A DNA stretch of 60,824 nucleotides, from NCBI GenBank assembly GCA_026015185.1, contig JAOZGX010000051.1, forward strand, positions 1 to 60,824, given 5' to 3'. Shown in pieces: positions 24,790 to 33,734 of this stretch. The notes under the pieces were generated by a model, which searched no databases, was not told where the DNA came from, and saw only the letters and a program-made list of their open reading frames with translations. Positions within the stretch are counted from its first letter, which is position 1. The number at the start of each line of letters is the position of its first letter. This stretch comes from Candidatus Bathyarchaeota archaeon. GTDB taxonomy: Archaea; Thermoproteota; Bathyarchaeia; 40CM-2-53-6; RBG-13-38-9. Position numbers and translations under genes: made by a program.

Positions 24790-25773
24790 ATGTTTCCTGA
24801 ATCAAGGTTGAGAAGGCTTCGGAAGCCCCAAATAAGGAAACTTGCCAAAGAAACATTGTTAGACGCAAGTGATTTTGTTTATCCAATCTTTATCAAAGAG
24901 GGCATTGATTCTCCAGAGCCTATAAAAGCCATGCCTGGTCAATTCCAGCTTCCTTTGAATAAGGTAGTTAATGAAGCTGAAAATCTTATTTCATTAGGTA
25001 TACCTGGAACAATTCTATTTGGGATTCCTATCGAAAAAGATGAGACAGGTTCCTCAGCATATAATAAAAAAGGAATAATTCAAAAAGCCATTAGGAAAAT
25101 AAAAGAACAAGCGAAAAATGATTTAACAGTTATTACCGACATCTGTCTTTGTCAATACACAACTCATGGTCATTGTGGCATAATTAAGGACAATGAAGTA
25201 TTAAATGATCCAACTCTTGAGGTAATGGAAAAAATTGCTGTGAGTCATGCCGAAGCTGGTGCAGACGTAGTAGCGCCATCCGCTATGATGGATGGACAGG
25301 TTAAAGCAATAAGGAAAGCGCTTGACCAATCCGGATTCTCAGATGTGGCCATAATGGCTTATTCAGCCAAACATGCCTCTAATTTCTATGGACCATTCAG
25401 GGAAGCAGCGCAATCCGCTCCTTCATTTGGAGATCGAAGAAGCTATCAAATGGATTTCTCAAATCCGAATGAAGCACTTCGTGAAGCGGAGCTTGATATT
25501 AAAGAAGGAGCCGATATAGTCATGGTAAAACCTGCATTGGCCTATCTGGATTTGATATTCAGAATAAGAAATGAATTCAAGTTGCCAACTGCAGCATATA
25601 ACGTAAGTGGAGAATATTCTATGATTAAAGCTGCTGCTGGGAATGGCTGGATAAATGAAAAAGCAATTATAATTGAAGTCTTGACCGCTATAAAGAGAGC
25701 TGGAGCCGATATAATTCTCACATATTTTGCCAAAGATGTTGCGGGTTGGTTGAAAAAAAATGAAAAAATCTAA
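24790..25773 (+). CDS. hemB: Porphobilinogen synthase (5-aminolevulinate dehydratase)
   Basis: 327 residues from an ATG, full length. The zinc-binding cysteine cluster DICLCQYTTHGHCG is intact, as are the two active-site lysines in YSAKHASNFYGPFREAA and MVKPALAYLD. It condenses two 5-aminolevulinates to porphobilinogen. It overlaps the start of hemL by 14 nt, so the two are probably translationally coupled. Confidence 0.97.
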   Translation: MFPESRLRRLRKPQIRKLAKETLLDASDFVYPIFIKEGIDSPEPIKAMPGQFQLPLNKVVNEAENLISLGIPGTILFGIPIEKDETGSSAYNKKGIIQKAIRKIKEQAKNDLTVITDICLCQYTTHGHCGIIKDNEVLNDPTLEVMEKIAVSHAEAGADVVAPSAMMDGQVKAIRKALDQSGFSDVAIMAYSAKHASNFYGPFREAAQSAPSFGDRRSYQMDFSNPNEALREAELDIKEGADIVMVKPALAYLDLIFRIRNEFKLPTAAYNVSGEYSMIKAAAGNGWINEKAIIIEVLTAIKRAGADIILTYFAKDVAGWLKKNEKI

Positions 25774-27040
25774 TTCCGAAATTTCCTACTCAAAAGCTAA
25801 GAAACTCATGCCTGGTGGAGTCAATAGTCCAGTTAGAGCGTTTGAACCATACCCGTTTTTTACTTCCTATGCTGAAGGTTCAAGACTTCATGATATCGAT
25901 GGAAATGCTTACATAGACTACTGCTTGGCTTATGGTCCGCTTATACTAGGGCATTCGAATCCAAGAATAATTGAAGCTGTAAGAACTCAGATTGATAAAG
26001 GGACTTTATATGGAACTCCAACTGAAATTGAGGTAGAACTAGCGGAACTTATTACGAAACTTGTGCCTTCTATAGAAATGCTGAGGCTCGTGAATACAGG
26101 TACTGAGGCAACGATGCATGCAATTAGGCTAGCTAGAGGATATACCGGACGCAATAAAATTATAAAATTCGAAGGTTGTTACCACGGTGCTCATGATTAT
26201 GTCCTAGTTAAAGCAGGATCTGGTGCAACAACTTTTGGTGCACCCGATTCACATGGAATTCCAGAAGATACTACAAAAAATACAATCGTAATACCGTTTA
26301 ACGATATTAAATCCTTTATGGATGTAATTAAACAAAATCAAGATGAGATTGCTGCAGTAATAATCGAGCCCATTATCGGAAATGCTGGTGTGATACTACC
26401 TATAGAAGAGTATCTAAATTCCATCCGTAAAATTACTGAGGAAGAGGGAATTGTTTTAATCTTCGATGAAATTATTACAGGTTTTAGATTGACTCTGGGT
26501 GGAGCGCAAGAATATTACGGAATAAACCCCGATATTACTACCCTTGGAAAGATAATAGGAGGGGGTTTTCCAATTGCCGTCTATGGTGGAAAAAAGGAAA
26601 TCTTTGAACTGGTATCTCCTTTAGGAAAAGTGTATCAAGCCAGTACTTTTGCTGGAAATCCGATCTCTACAACCGCAGGTTTAGCTACTCTAAAAATCCT
26701 CTCTGAGAATAAAAATGTCATATATAAAAAATTGGAAAATAACGGAAATAAGATTAGAAATGGACTCCAAGATATAATTAGAGACAAAGGGATTTCTGCA
26801 CAAGTAAATGGATTAACTTCTATGTTCCAAATCTTCTTTACAGATGAGGACGTAATTGATTACAAGACGGCTAAAAGCTCAGATATAGTCAAATTCATGT
26901 CCTATCAGAAGTACCTTGTGAGTAATGGAGTTTTTATTCCACCATCGCAATTTGAGACTTGTTTCATATCGACTACTCATACTGACGAAGACATAACCGA
27001 GACTTTAGAAGCAATGAATCAAGCCATTAGTGTATTATAA
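25760..27040 (+). CDS. hemL: Glutamate-1-semialdehyde 2,1-aminomutase
   Basis: 426 residues. PMPGGVNSPVRAF-type N-terminus (LMPGGVNSPVRAFEPYP), VNTGTEATMHAIRLARGYTGR, and the PLP lysine in TTLGKIIGGGFPIAVYGG. It makes 5-aminolevulinate from glutamate-1-semialdehyde, proving use of the C5 route. Its partner glutamyl-tRNA reductase is not in this window. It overlaps hemB by 14 nt and precedes hemC by 11 nt. Confidence 0.97.
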   Translation: MKKSNSEISYSKAKKLMPGGVNSPVRAFEPYPFFTSYAEGSRLHDIDGNAYIDYCLAYGPLILGHSNPRIIEAVRTQIDKGTLYGTPTEIEVELAELITKLVPSIEMLRLVNTGTEATMHAIRLARGYTGRNKIIKFEGCYHGAHDYVLVKAGSGATTFGAPDSHGIPEDTTKNTIVIPFNDIKSFMDVIKQNQDEIAAVIIEPIIGNAGVILPIEEYLNSIRKITEEEGIVLIFDEIITGFRLTLGGAQEYYGINPDITTLGKIIGGGFPIAVYGGKKEIFELVSPLGKVYQASTFAGNPISTTAGLATLKILSENKNVIYKKLENNGNKIRNGLQDIIRDKGISAQVNGLTSMFQIFFTDEDVIDYKTAKSSDIVKFMSYQKYLVSNGVFIPPSQFETCFISTTHTDEDITETLEAMNQAISVL

Positions 27041-27051
27041 TTGGGGTTTCC

Positions 27052-27969
27052 ATGAAACTAACCGTTGGAACACGAGGTAGCAAGTTATCTCTAATTCAAA
27101 CTGAAGGCGTTATTAGAAAAATAAAACAAAAAATTCCAGAATTAGAAATAATCGTAAAAGTAATTAAGACAACAGGCGATAAGAAAGCTGACGAATCCCT
27201 ACTATTGATTGAAGAAAAAGGAATGTTCGAAAAAGAGATAGATGAGGCATTAATTCGAGGAGATATTGATTTCGCAGTCCATAGCATGAAAGACGTACCA
27301 ACAATACAGCCTCCAAGATCAGTAATTGTTGCTGTTCCAGAACGTAGCTCTCCAAATGATGTACTAGTCTCAAAGGATAATATCAAATTGATGGATTTGT
27401 CTGAAAGCAGCATAATTGGAACCGGTAGTCCAAGGAGAAGCGCTCAAATAAAATATAAAAGGCCAGATCTAGAGGTCAAACCTATACGCGGTAATGTTGA
27501 TACCCGATTAAACAAGCTTAACCAAGGATTGTATGATGCGATTATAATTGCAGAAGCAGGACTAGATCGTCTTAAAATGGAAAAATATGTGACTGAACGA
27601 TTTTCACTAGAGGAATTTACTCCAGCTGCAGGTCAAGGAGCTTTAGCAGTTGTTGCAAGAGAAGATGATAAGAAAATCACTGAAATCCTAGGTCTAGTAA
27701 ATCATCAACCATCGAAGACAGCAGCTTTGACCGAGAGGGAATTTGTGGAATCTATCGGTGGAGGGTGCAAAGTTCCTTTGGGAGCTTTTTCATGTTTGCA
27801 AGGCAATAGGTTATTGCTTTATGTTTGTATTCTTTCACCTGATGGTAAGACAAAAATTCAATTAAAAGATTCTGGAGATCCGAATTTGCCAAAAGAACTT
27901 GGAAAGAAAACTGCGATGAAGATGCTTGAGATGGGGGCAAAAGTATTGATTGAACGTTGGAGGGCTTGA
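27052..27969 (+). CDS. hemC: Hydroxymethylbilane synthase (porphobilinogen deaminase)
   Basis: 305 residues from an ATG. VGTRGSKLSLIQT at the start, VHSMKDVPT, the arginine-rich GTGSPRRSAQIK, and the dipyrromethane-cofactor cysteine in ESIGGGCKVPLGAF (about residue 237). It polymerises four porphobilinogens into hydroxymethylbilane. The 3' end overlaps the next open frame by about 20 nt. Confidence 0.97.
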   Translation: MKLTVGTRGSKLSLIQTEGVIRKIKQKIPELEIIVKVIKTTGDKKADESLLLIEEKGMFEKEIDEALIRGDIDFAVHSMKDVPTIQPPRSVIVAVPERSSPNDVLVSKDNIKLMDLSESSIIGTGSPRRSAQIKYKRPDLEVKPIRGNVDTRLNKLNQGLYDAIIIAEAGLDRLKMEKYVTERFSLEEFTPAAGQGALAVVAREDDKKITEILGLVNHQPSKTAALTEREFVESIGGGCKVPLGAFSCLQGNRLLLYVCILSPDGKTKIQLKDSGDPNLPKELGKKTAMKMLEMGAKVLIERWRA

Positions 27970-28720
27970 ACTGAAGAAAGGGACAGTATATCTAGTAGGC
28001 AGTGGCCCTGGGGATCCTGATCTAATAAGTGTTAAGGGTCTTAGGTTATTGGAAAATGCAGACGTGGTTATTTATGATCGTCTAGTATCCAGATCCATTA
28101 TTGAAATGATTCCAAAAAAAATTGACAAAATATTTGCAGGAAAATATCCAGGCAAACCGCATTTGAATCAAGATGAAATTAATGAGCTTATGATAAGAGA
28201 GGCAAAGAAAGGTAAGAAGGTGGTTCGTTTAAAAAGTGGAGATGTCTTTCTTTTCGGAAGAGGTGGAGAAGAAGCTCAAATACTTATGGAGGCTGGAATC
28301 GATTATGAGATAGTGCCAGGAATTTCATCGGCATTTGCCGCCCCCGCTTATGTTGGCATACCCTTAACTCATCGTGACTATGCATCCTCAGTTGCGATAG
28401 TTACTGGTCATGAAGATCCCACGAAATCGAAAAATCGCGTCGATTGGAAAAAACTTGCCAAATCGGTTGACACTTTGGTAATAATGATGGGTGTAAGAAA
28501 ATTGGAAACCATTATAGGATCATTGATGAAAGGGGGGAAATCTCCTGAAACAAGTATTGCGATAATAGAAAGTGGAACTACAAAAGATCAAAGAGTGACA
28601 ATCGGCGTTCTCGGTAACATAATTGATAAAGCACGAAATCGAAAAGTAAAAGCACCAGCTGTAATTGTTATCGGAGACATAGTGAAGTTGCATGAGGAAA
28701 TTTCTTGGCTAAAGAGATGA
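27950..28720 (+). CDS. cobA: Uroporphyrinogen-III C-methyltransferase
   Basis: 256 residues from the TTG at 27950. VYLVGSGPGDPDLISVKGLRLL, VIYDRLVS, RLKSGDVFLFGRGGEEA, VPGISSAFAAPAYVGIPLTHR and the C-terminal VIGDIVKLH are diagnostic. It methylates uroporphyrinogen III to precorrin-2. The start is uncertain: a strong GGAGG at 27959-27963 lies 7 nt before an in-frame CTG at 27971, which would give the family-typical N-terminus KKGTVYLVG, whereas the TTG has no ribosome site. Confidence 0.94.
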   Translation: MNVGGLELKKGTVYLVGSGPGDPDLISVKGLRLLENADVVIYDRLVSRSIIEMIPKKIDKIFAGKYPGKPHLNQDEINELMIREAKKGKKVVRLKSGDVFLFGRGGEEAQILMEAGIDYEIVPGISSAFAAPAYVGIPLTHRDYASSVAIVTGHEDPTKSKNRVDWKKLAKSVDTLVIMMGVRKLETIIGSLMKGGKSPETSIAIIESGTTKDQRVTIGVLGNIIDKARNRKVKAPAVIVIGDIVKLHEEISWLKR

Positions 28721-28726
28721 GATATT

Positions 28727-29521
28727 TTGTCATTAAGAGGAAAAGTCATTGCCATCACTCGCCCAGAAAAGCAAGCGAATGAATTAACAGATACAATAAG
28801 CCGTTTTGGGGGAAAGCCTTACAAAGTCCCTACTATAGTAATCAAACCATCATTAAGTGATAATTTAATTAAACGATTTACTGAAAAAATTCACAATGAA
28901 CAAGTGGATTTTCTAATCTTTACCAGTGTTAACGGCGTAAAGATACTGATGGATTATCTAAAGCCTAACCTTGAGTTCCGTAAGAAAATTGAAAAAACTA
29001 CTATTATTGCAATAGGGCCTAAAACTAAAAAAGAACTTGAGGAGAATAAAATAAAAGTAAACCTAGTCCCCGAAAGTTTCAGTTCGGAAGGGATTATAAA
29101 AGAACTAAAGAATATTGATGTCAGAAATAAGACTGTTGTTATCCCTCGATCAATGGAAGGTGGCGAATATTTAGTTGAAGAACTTAAATCATTAGGTGCT
29201 AAAGTTACAGAAATCCCGATCTATGAGTGTATAGTTCCAAGCGACCATTCTAAAGTATCGGTCTTTATTAAAGATCTAATTCAAAAAAGAATTGATGTGA
29301 TAACATTTACCAGCCCATCTACCGCTCAGAATTTATTTAAATTATCTGTGAAATTTATCTCGATTGGAGATCTTAGGAAATTATTAAATGGAATTGTTGT
29401 TGTTGCTATAGGTCCAACAACCAAGGGAGCGTTAAAAGAATTAGGTATCAATACTGATTTAATGCCCAGTAAATATACAATTGAGGCTATGCTTGATTCT
29501 ATTATTCAGCATTTCAATTAA
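28727..29521 (+). CDS. hemD: Uroporphyrinogen-III synthase
   Basis: 264 residues from a TTG. GKVIAITRPEKQANELTDTISRFGG at the start, FTSVNGVKILMDYL, IAIGPKTKKELEE, the hinge IPIYEC, and the second-domain ITFTSPSTAQNLFKL and VVAIGPTTKGALKELGI. It cyclises hydroxymethylbilane with D-ring inversion. The family diverges strongly, and these features plus position between cobA and ahb genes make the call firm. Confidence 0.92.
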   Translation: MSLRGKVIAITRPEKQANELTDTISRFGGKPYKVPTIVIKPSLSDNLIKRFTEKIHNEQVDFLIFTSVNGVKILMDYLKPNLEFRKKIEKTTIIAIGPKTKKELEENKIKVNLVPESFSSEGIIKELKNIDVRNKTVVIPRSMEGGEYLVEELKSLGAKVTEIPIYECIVPSDHSKVSVFIKDLIQKRIDVITFTSPSTAQNLFKLSVKFISIGDLRKLLNGIVVVAIGPTTKGALKELGINTDLMPSKYTIEAMLDSIIQHFN

Positions 29522-29546
29522 GATTATAATAAACAAGGAGAACTAA

Positions 29547-30698
29547 ATGAAAAATCAAACTGATACTGTAAAGATAAGGAACAATAAAGAATCCTCCAAT
29601 AGGAGTCAAATAACTTTATCAGAAAATTTTGTTCCATGTGTTATTTCGTGGAATATCACATCCAAATGCAATTTGAAGTGCGCTCATTGTTACATGGATT
29701 CAAATCTAAAGAGAACCGAAGGGGAACTTAACACTAGGGATGGAAAATCGCTAATAGATCAGATCGTTGAAGTTAGTCTACCTATGTTGATATTAAGTGG
29801 CGGAGAACCGTTACTTAGAGCTGATGTCTTCGATATTTCAAAGTACGCTACTGATAAAGGATTAAGAGTTGTAATGGGAACTAATGGGACTTTAATTACA
29901 GATAAAATAGCTAGAAAATTGAGTTCAAGCGGTATAAAAGCGGTTGCTATTAGTATAGATTCCAAATCACCTGAACAACATAATAAGTTCCGCGGAATAG
30001 ACAATTCGTGGGAACTTGCAATTAATGGAATTAAAGCATGTATAAGAAATAATATTGAAGTTCAGATAAATACCACCGTGACAAAGCTAAATTATGATGA
30101 AATAGATGATATTATGAGATTGGGGGAAAAGCTTGGAGCCTCAAATTTCCACTTATTCTTTCTCGTTTCTACAGGTAGAGGAATTAAGGTAAAGGACATA
30201 TCCCCAATTAAGTATGAAAATAAGATTAGAGAAGTTCTTGAAAAAAGCCAACGCTATAAACTCAATGTGAGACCAACATGTGCGCCGCAATTTATGCGTA
30301 TAGCTAAACAGATGGGCTATGAGAAAAAAAATCGATGGAGCAGGGGATGCATGGCGGGACTTAGTTATTGTAGAATTTATCCTACAGGAGAGGTTACTCC
30401 CTGCCCTTATCTGCCTATAAGACTTGGTAATATTAAAGAAAGGAATTTCAGAGATATTTGGTTCAACTCCAAGATTCTCTTATCATTACGAAATTTTGAC
30501 AATCTAAAAGGCAGATGTGGAGTATGCGAATTCAAAAGCATCTGTGGAGGATGTCGCGCTCGTGCATATGGGCTTACAGCTTCTTTCTCAAATATCTGTG
30601 GTAGCCTCCACGAGCCCACAGAACTGAAAGGAGATTATTTAGCTGAGGACTCATGTTGCACATATATTCCAAACGCTTCGGATGGGAATAAAATTTGA
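29547..30698 (+). CDS. ahbD: Radical SAM heme synthase AhbD
   Basis: 383 residues from an ATG with AAGGAG upstream. The radical-SAM cluster is CNLKCAHC (Cys41, 45, 48), with SGGEPLLR next. The C-terminal SPASM-like half has TCAPQF, GCMAG, VTPCPYLPIRLGN and CGVCEFKSICGGCRARAYG. TCAPQF and the late Cys-rich block match AhbD, which decarboxylates the propionates of Fe-coproporphyrin III to give heme b. Unlike the AhbC call at 31694, it lacks the ISKL-type N-terminus. It overlaps the start of ahbA by 4 nt. Confidence 0.88.
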   Translation: MKNQTDTVKIRNNKESSNRSQITLSENFVPCVISWNITSKCNLKCAHCYMDSNLKRTEGELNTRDGKSLIDQIVEVSLPMLILSGGEPLLRADVFDISKYATDKGLRVVMGTNGTLITDKIARKLSSSGIKAVAISIDSKSPEQHNKFRGIDNSWELAINGIKACIRNNIEVQINTTVTKLNYDEIDDIMRLGEKLGASNFHLFFLVSTGRGIKVKDISPIKYENKIREVLEKSQRYKLNVRPTCAPQFMRIAKQMGYEKKNRWSRGCMAGLSYCRIYPTGEVTPCPYLPIRLGNIKERNFRDIWFNSKILLSLRNFDNLKGRCGVCEFKSICGGCRARAYGLTASFSNICGSLHEPTELKGDYLAEDSCCTYIPNASDGNKI

Positions 30699-31171
30699 CA
30701 ACTGGAAACAGCATCGATGAAATAGACTTAAAACTATTGCAATTGTCTCAAGATGATTTTCTTCTTACAAAGAGACCATGGGCACACTTCGGGAATACGC
30801 TTGGAATTTCAGAGGAAGAGGTGATATCCAGATTCAAAGATCTTCTCCAAAGAAAAATAATTCGTAAAATTGGCCCAATCCTTGACGCTAAAAAGATTGG
30901 CTTAAGCTATTCCGCTTTAATTGGAATTAAGATTTCAGAAGAAAAGATCGATGACCTTGCAAATATTCTAAATGAATACGAGGGAATAACACATAATTAC
31001 GTACGCGACTATGCATACAATGTTTGGTTCACTCTTTCCAGTCAAGACAAGAAAGAACTAGGGGAAGTTATCGAGGAGATAAAGCAAAGAACTAAAATTC
31101 TGGATAATGATGTGTTGATACTGCCGACAGCGCGAAAATTCAAAATCGATGTCCGTTTCAAATTTACCTAA
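30695..31171 (+). CDS. ahbA: Siroheme decarboxylase subunit AhbA (Lrp/AsnC-like)
   Basis: 158 residues. Lrp-like helix-turn-helix N-terminus (IDEIDLKLLQLSQDDFLLTKRPWAHFG) and the conserved GITHNYVRDYAYNVWFTL, where the His and Tyr belong to the decarboxylase active region. ILPTARKFKIDVRF ends the protein. With AhbB it decarboxylates siroheme to 12,18-didecarboxysiroheme. Despite its regulator-like fold it is taken as an enzyme subunit because of the THNY block and position between ahbD and ahbB. Overlaps ahbD by 4 nt. Confidence 0.9.
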   Translation: MTTGNSIDEIDLKLLQLSQDDFLLTKRPWAHFGNTLGISEEEVISRFKDLLQRKIIRKIGPILDAKKIGLSYSALIGIKISEEKIDDLANILNEYEGITHNYVRDYAYNVWFTLSSQDKKELGEVIEEIKQRTKILDNDVLILPTARKFKIDVRFKFT

Positions 31172-31196
31172 TTTAAGCTAGTTGCGTGAAAAAATA

Positions 31197-31691
31197 ATGG
31201 ACGATAAAGACTATGCTATCTTGCGAAATATTCAAGATGGTATACCATTAGCCATTGAACCGTTTGCTGAAGTTGCTAAGAAAGTTGAGATCACTCAGGA
31301 AGAAGTCATAAAACGTTTGAAAAAACTAAATGAAGAAGGTATTATTCGAAGATTTGGCGCATCAATATCCCACAGGAAAATTGGAATGTTAGAAAACGCA
31401 ATGGTGACTTGGAGAGTGCCTGATGATAGAATTGATAAAGTTGGAAAGTCTTTAACAAAATATAAAGAGATAACGCATGTTTATGAACGTCTGACTATTC
31501 CTAAAAAGTGGAATTACAATTTATTTGGAGTGATCCACGGAAGAGACAGAGATTCTATAAAGGGATTTATCAAAGAAATCTCAGAGTCATTGGATCTTGA
31601 AGAATATTTGATTTTATTTAGCATTAGGCAACTGAAGAAATCAAGCATAAGGTTACCGGAGCATCATTATTTGAAAAGAGACGGCGATTAA
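31197..31691 (+). CDS. ahbB: Siroheme decarboxylase subunit AhbB (Lrp/AsnC-like)
   Basis: 164 residues from the ATG at 31197; a TTG at 31182 is an alternative. MDDKDYAILRNIQDGIPLAIEPFAEVA is the Lrp-like start, followed by IIRRFGASISHRKIGMLENAMVTWRVPDD, THVYERLTIPKKWNYNLFGVIHG and LFSIRQLKKSSIR, a pattern specific to AhbB. It pairs with AhbA. The stop is 2 nt before the ahbC start. Confidence 0.9.
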   Translation: MDDKDYAILRNIQDGIPLAIEPFAEVAKKVEITQEEVIKRLKKLNEEGIIRRFGASISHRKIGMLENAMVTWRVPDDRIDKVGKSLTKYKEITHVYERLTIPKKWNYNLFGVIHGRDRDSIKGFIKEISESLDLEEYLILFSIRQLKKSSIRLPEHHYLKRDGD

Positions 31692-31693
31692 GA

Positions 31694-32875
31694 TTGATAC
31701 GGATCACTAAACTTTTGCATGGGAAAGGAACAGTAAGTGAATTAATCAAACGTAAAAAAGCTCCTTTTGATGATGTTCCTAGTGAATTATTGGCTTTCAC
31801 TGAAGTAAATAGGCCACTAGTATTCTGGAATTTAACAAATAGATGTAATCTGTTATGCTCTCAATGCTATATCAATGCTAAATCAGACAACAGTAATATT
31901 GAGGAATTATCAACTGATGAATCTAAAACTTTCATTGATGATCTGGCTGAAATGAAAATTCCTTTATTGATGTTTAGTGGTGGCGAACCGTTACTACGGA
32001 AGGATTTATGGGAACTTGCATCTTATGCGAAATCAAAAGGATTGAAAACAGCCTTAAGCAGTAATGGAACACTAATTACAAAAGAAATTGCGGCTAGGAT
32101 AAAGAAGGTCGGTATTGAATACGTTGGAATTTCATTAGATGGTGCTAACCAAAAGACTCATGATGCAATACGAGGAAAACCTGGAAGCTTTAGGAAATCT
32201 ATTCAAGCATTGAAAAATTGCGTCGATATTGGTCTGAAGTGCGGTGTAAGAATTACCACGACAGCTGAGAACCTCAACGAAATTTTAAGCTTACTTGATC
32301 TAACTGTCAAACTAAAAATTCCAAGATTCTGCTTATATTGGCTCGTCCCTAGCGGAAGGGGTAGGGAACTCTCTCGTTCAAAAAATCTCAAAAAAAGCGA
32401 TGTTGAACAAATCCTTGAGGGATTATATGAGAAAACAAAAGAACTCGATCCAAAAGAATTCGAAATATTGACTGTTGATGGACCTCAAGATGGTATATAC
32501 ATCTTAAAAAAAATGGAGAAAGAAAATTTGCCAGGATACAAAGATGCTCTAAAGCTTCTCCAATTAACAGGCGACTCTTGTAGTGCGGGGATTCGTATAG
32601 CAAATGTTGATCCCTTTGGTAACGTATTTGTCTGTCAATTTGCTCAACTGGATGAATTAAAAATAGGAAACGTTAGGGATCGAAAGTTTAGTGAGATTTG
32701 GAAAGACAATAATAATCCAATACTATCTGCTTTCAGAAATAAAATAGAGAATTTGAGTGGAAAATGTGGAGAATGCGATTATAAGGAATTATGCGGCGGG
32801 GGATGCAGGATAAGAGCCTATATTCAATATAATGATCTATGGGCCGAGGATCCGTTATGCCCAATAAATGAATAG
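31694..32875 (+). CDS. ahbC: Radical SAM 12,18-didecarboxysiroheme deacetylase AhbC
   Basis: 393 residues from a TTG. The N-terminus IRITKLLHGKGTVSEL and RPLVFWNLTNRCNLLCSQC match AhbC, which carries a conserved SKLL-type leader before the radical-SAM CxxxCxxC (about Cys52-59). The C-terminus has a SPASM-like cysteine set (CSAGIRIANVDPFGNVFVCQF, then CGECDYKELCGGGCRIRAY). It removes the two acetate groups to give Fe-coproporphyrin III, the substrate of AhbD. Last gene of the cluster; converges with the GPN GTPase. Confidence 0.88.
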   Translation: MIRITKLLHGKGTVSELIKRKKAPFDDVPSELLAFTEVNRPLVFWNLTNRCNLLCSQCYINAKSDNSNIEELSTDESKTFIDDLAEMKIPLLMFSGGEPLLRKDLWELASYAKSKGLKTALSSNGTLITKEIAARIKKVGIEYVGISLDGANQKTHDAIRGKPGSFRKSIQALKNCVDIGLKCGVRITTTAENLNEILSLLDLTVKLKIPRFCLYWLVPSGRGRELSRSKNLKKSDVEQILEGLYEKTKELDPKEFEILTVDGPQDGIYILKKMEKENLPGYKDALKLLQLTGDSCSAGIRIANVDPFGNVFVCQFAQLDELKIGNVRDRKFSEIWKDNNNPILSAFRNKIENLSGKCGECDYKELCGGGCRIRAYIQYNDLWAEDPLCPINE

Positions 32876-32882
32876 TGCATTA

Positions 32883-33635
32883 TTAAGACAGGTCTCCACA
32901 CTCACATAAACTCTCATTTATCAAATCGAAAAGTTGACTCATACCTTCACCTGTTTTAGCTGAAACCTTAACGAGCCTTTGCGATGTAGAAAGAGATTTC
33001 AATGCTTCCACAAAGTTTAATGCTAATCCTTTCATTGTGCCATGCTCTTCCTCTTCTATCTCTTTTTTCAAATAATTGTAATCAGAAAACATTTTCAAAA
33101 TTTTATCATTGTTTATCAAATCAGACTTGTTTAGCACGTTCACAGTCGGTATACCTAACCTCAGTCGTGATGCAAGTGATAATGAGAGTGCAGCTGCTAC
33201 ATTAATTCCATTATCCGTTGAAATTCCATCAATTACATAAACGCACATTGTTGCAGAGATGGTTTTCAATTGATCACATATCGCTGGTCCAGCAGATTGG
33301 AATACGAATATTTCGCTCTGGCCGGGTGTATCTATTAAAACGAATTCACTTTGAGCATCATTTATACTTTTGATAATCCTTTTAATGGACTTATTAGTTA
33401 ATTCCGCTCCTCTTACCATAGCTCCACTAGGTCCAAGTTTTTCTTTTTCCATTATTTCCATTATAGTGATATGATCTCGTATATCATAGTCGCACTTGTA
33501 TGGAACCATTAAGCATCCGGGATCTAAGTTTATGTATGATAGTGATGAATTAGAGTGAACCTCTAACCATTCACCAAATTTCTTAACCAAATTAGTTTTT
33601 CCTGATCCAGCTGGTCCAATGAAGAGAATTTGCAT
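32883..33635 (-). CDS. GPN-loop GTPase family protein
   Basis: 250 residues from an ATG. The P-loop is FIGPAGSGKTNL (residues 6-17), then INLDPGC, LIDTPGQSEIFVFQSAG, and VLNKSDLI as the base-specificity motif. The family's signature Gly-Pro-Asn loop reads LGPSGAM here (Gly68-Pro69-Ser70), with Ser in place of Asn. Archaeal GPN proteins form homodimers that use the GPN Asn in GTP hydrolysis; the cellular role in archaea is unclear. Gene stands alone between convergent ahbC and the upstream AEC gene. Confidence 0.88.
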   Translation of the reverse strand: MQILFIGPAGSGKTNLVKKFGEWLEVHSNSSLSYINLDPGCLMVPYKCDYDIRDHITIMEIMEKEKLGPSGAMVRGAELTNKSIKRIIKSINDAQSEFVLIDTPGQSEIFVFQSAGPAICDQLKTISATMCVYVIDGISTDNGINVAAALSLSLASRLRLGIPTVNVLNKSDLINNDKILKMFSDYNYLKKEIEEEEHGTMKGLALNFVEALKSLSTSQRLVKVSAKTGEGMSQLFDLINESLCECGDLS

Positions 33636-33734
33636 CGTGCTTATTCCTATGAATAATAGTCTTGCTTATTTCATTTTGCGATTACAGTTAGAATTAATTC
33701 AGTATTATTAAAAGTGTGAGATAATAGGTCTAAA

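Noticed and set aside
30695-31691. Two Lrp/AsnC-type transcription regulators
   Set aside because: The THNY/YNVWFTL and NAMVTWRVP blocks and position between ahbD and ahbC show that they are the siroheme decarboxylase subunits AhbA and AhbB.
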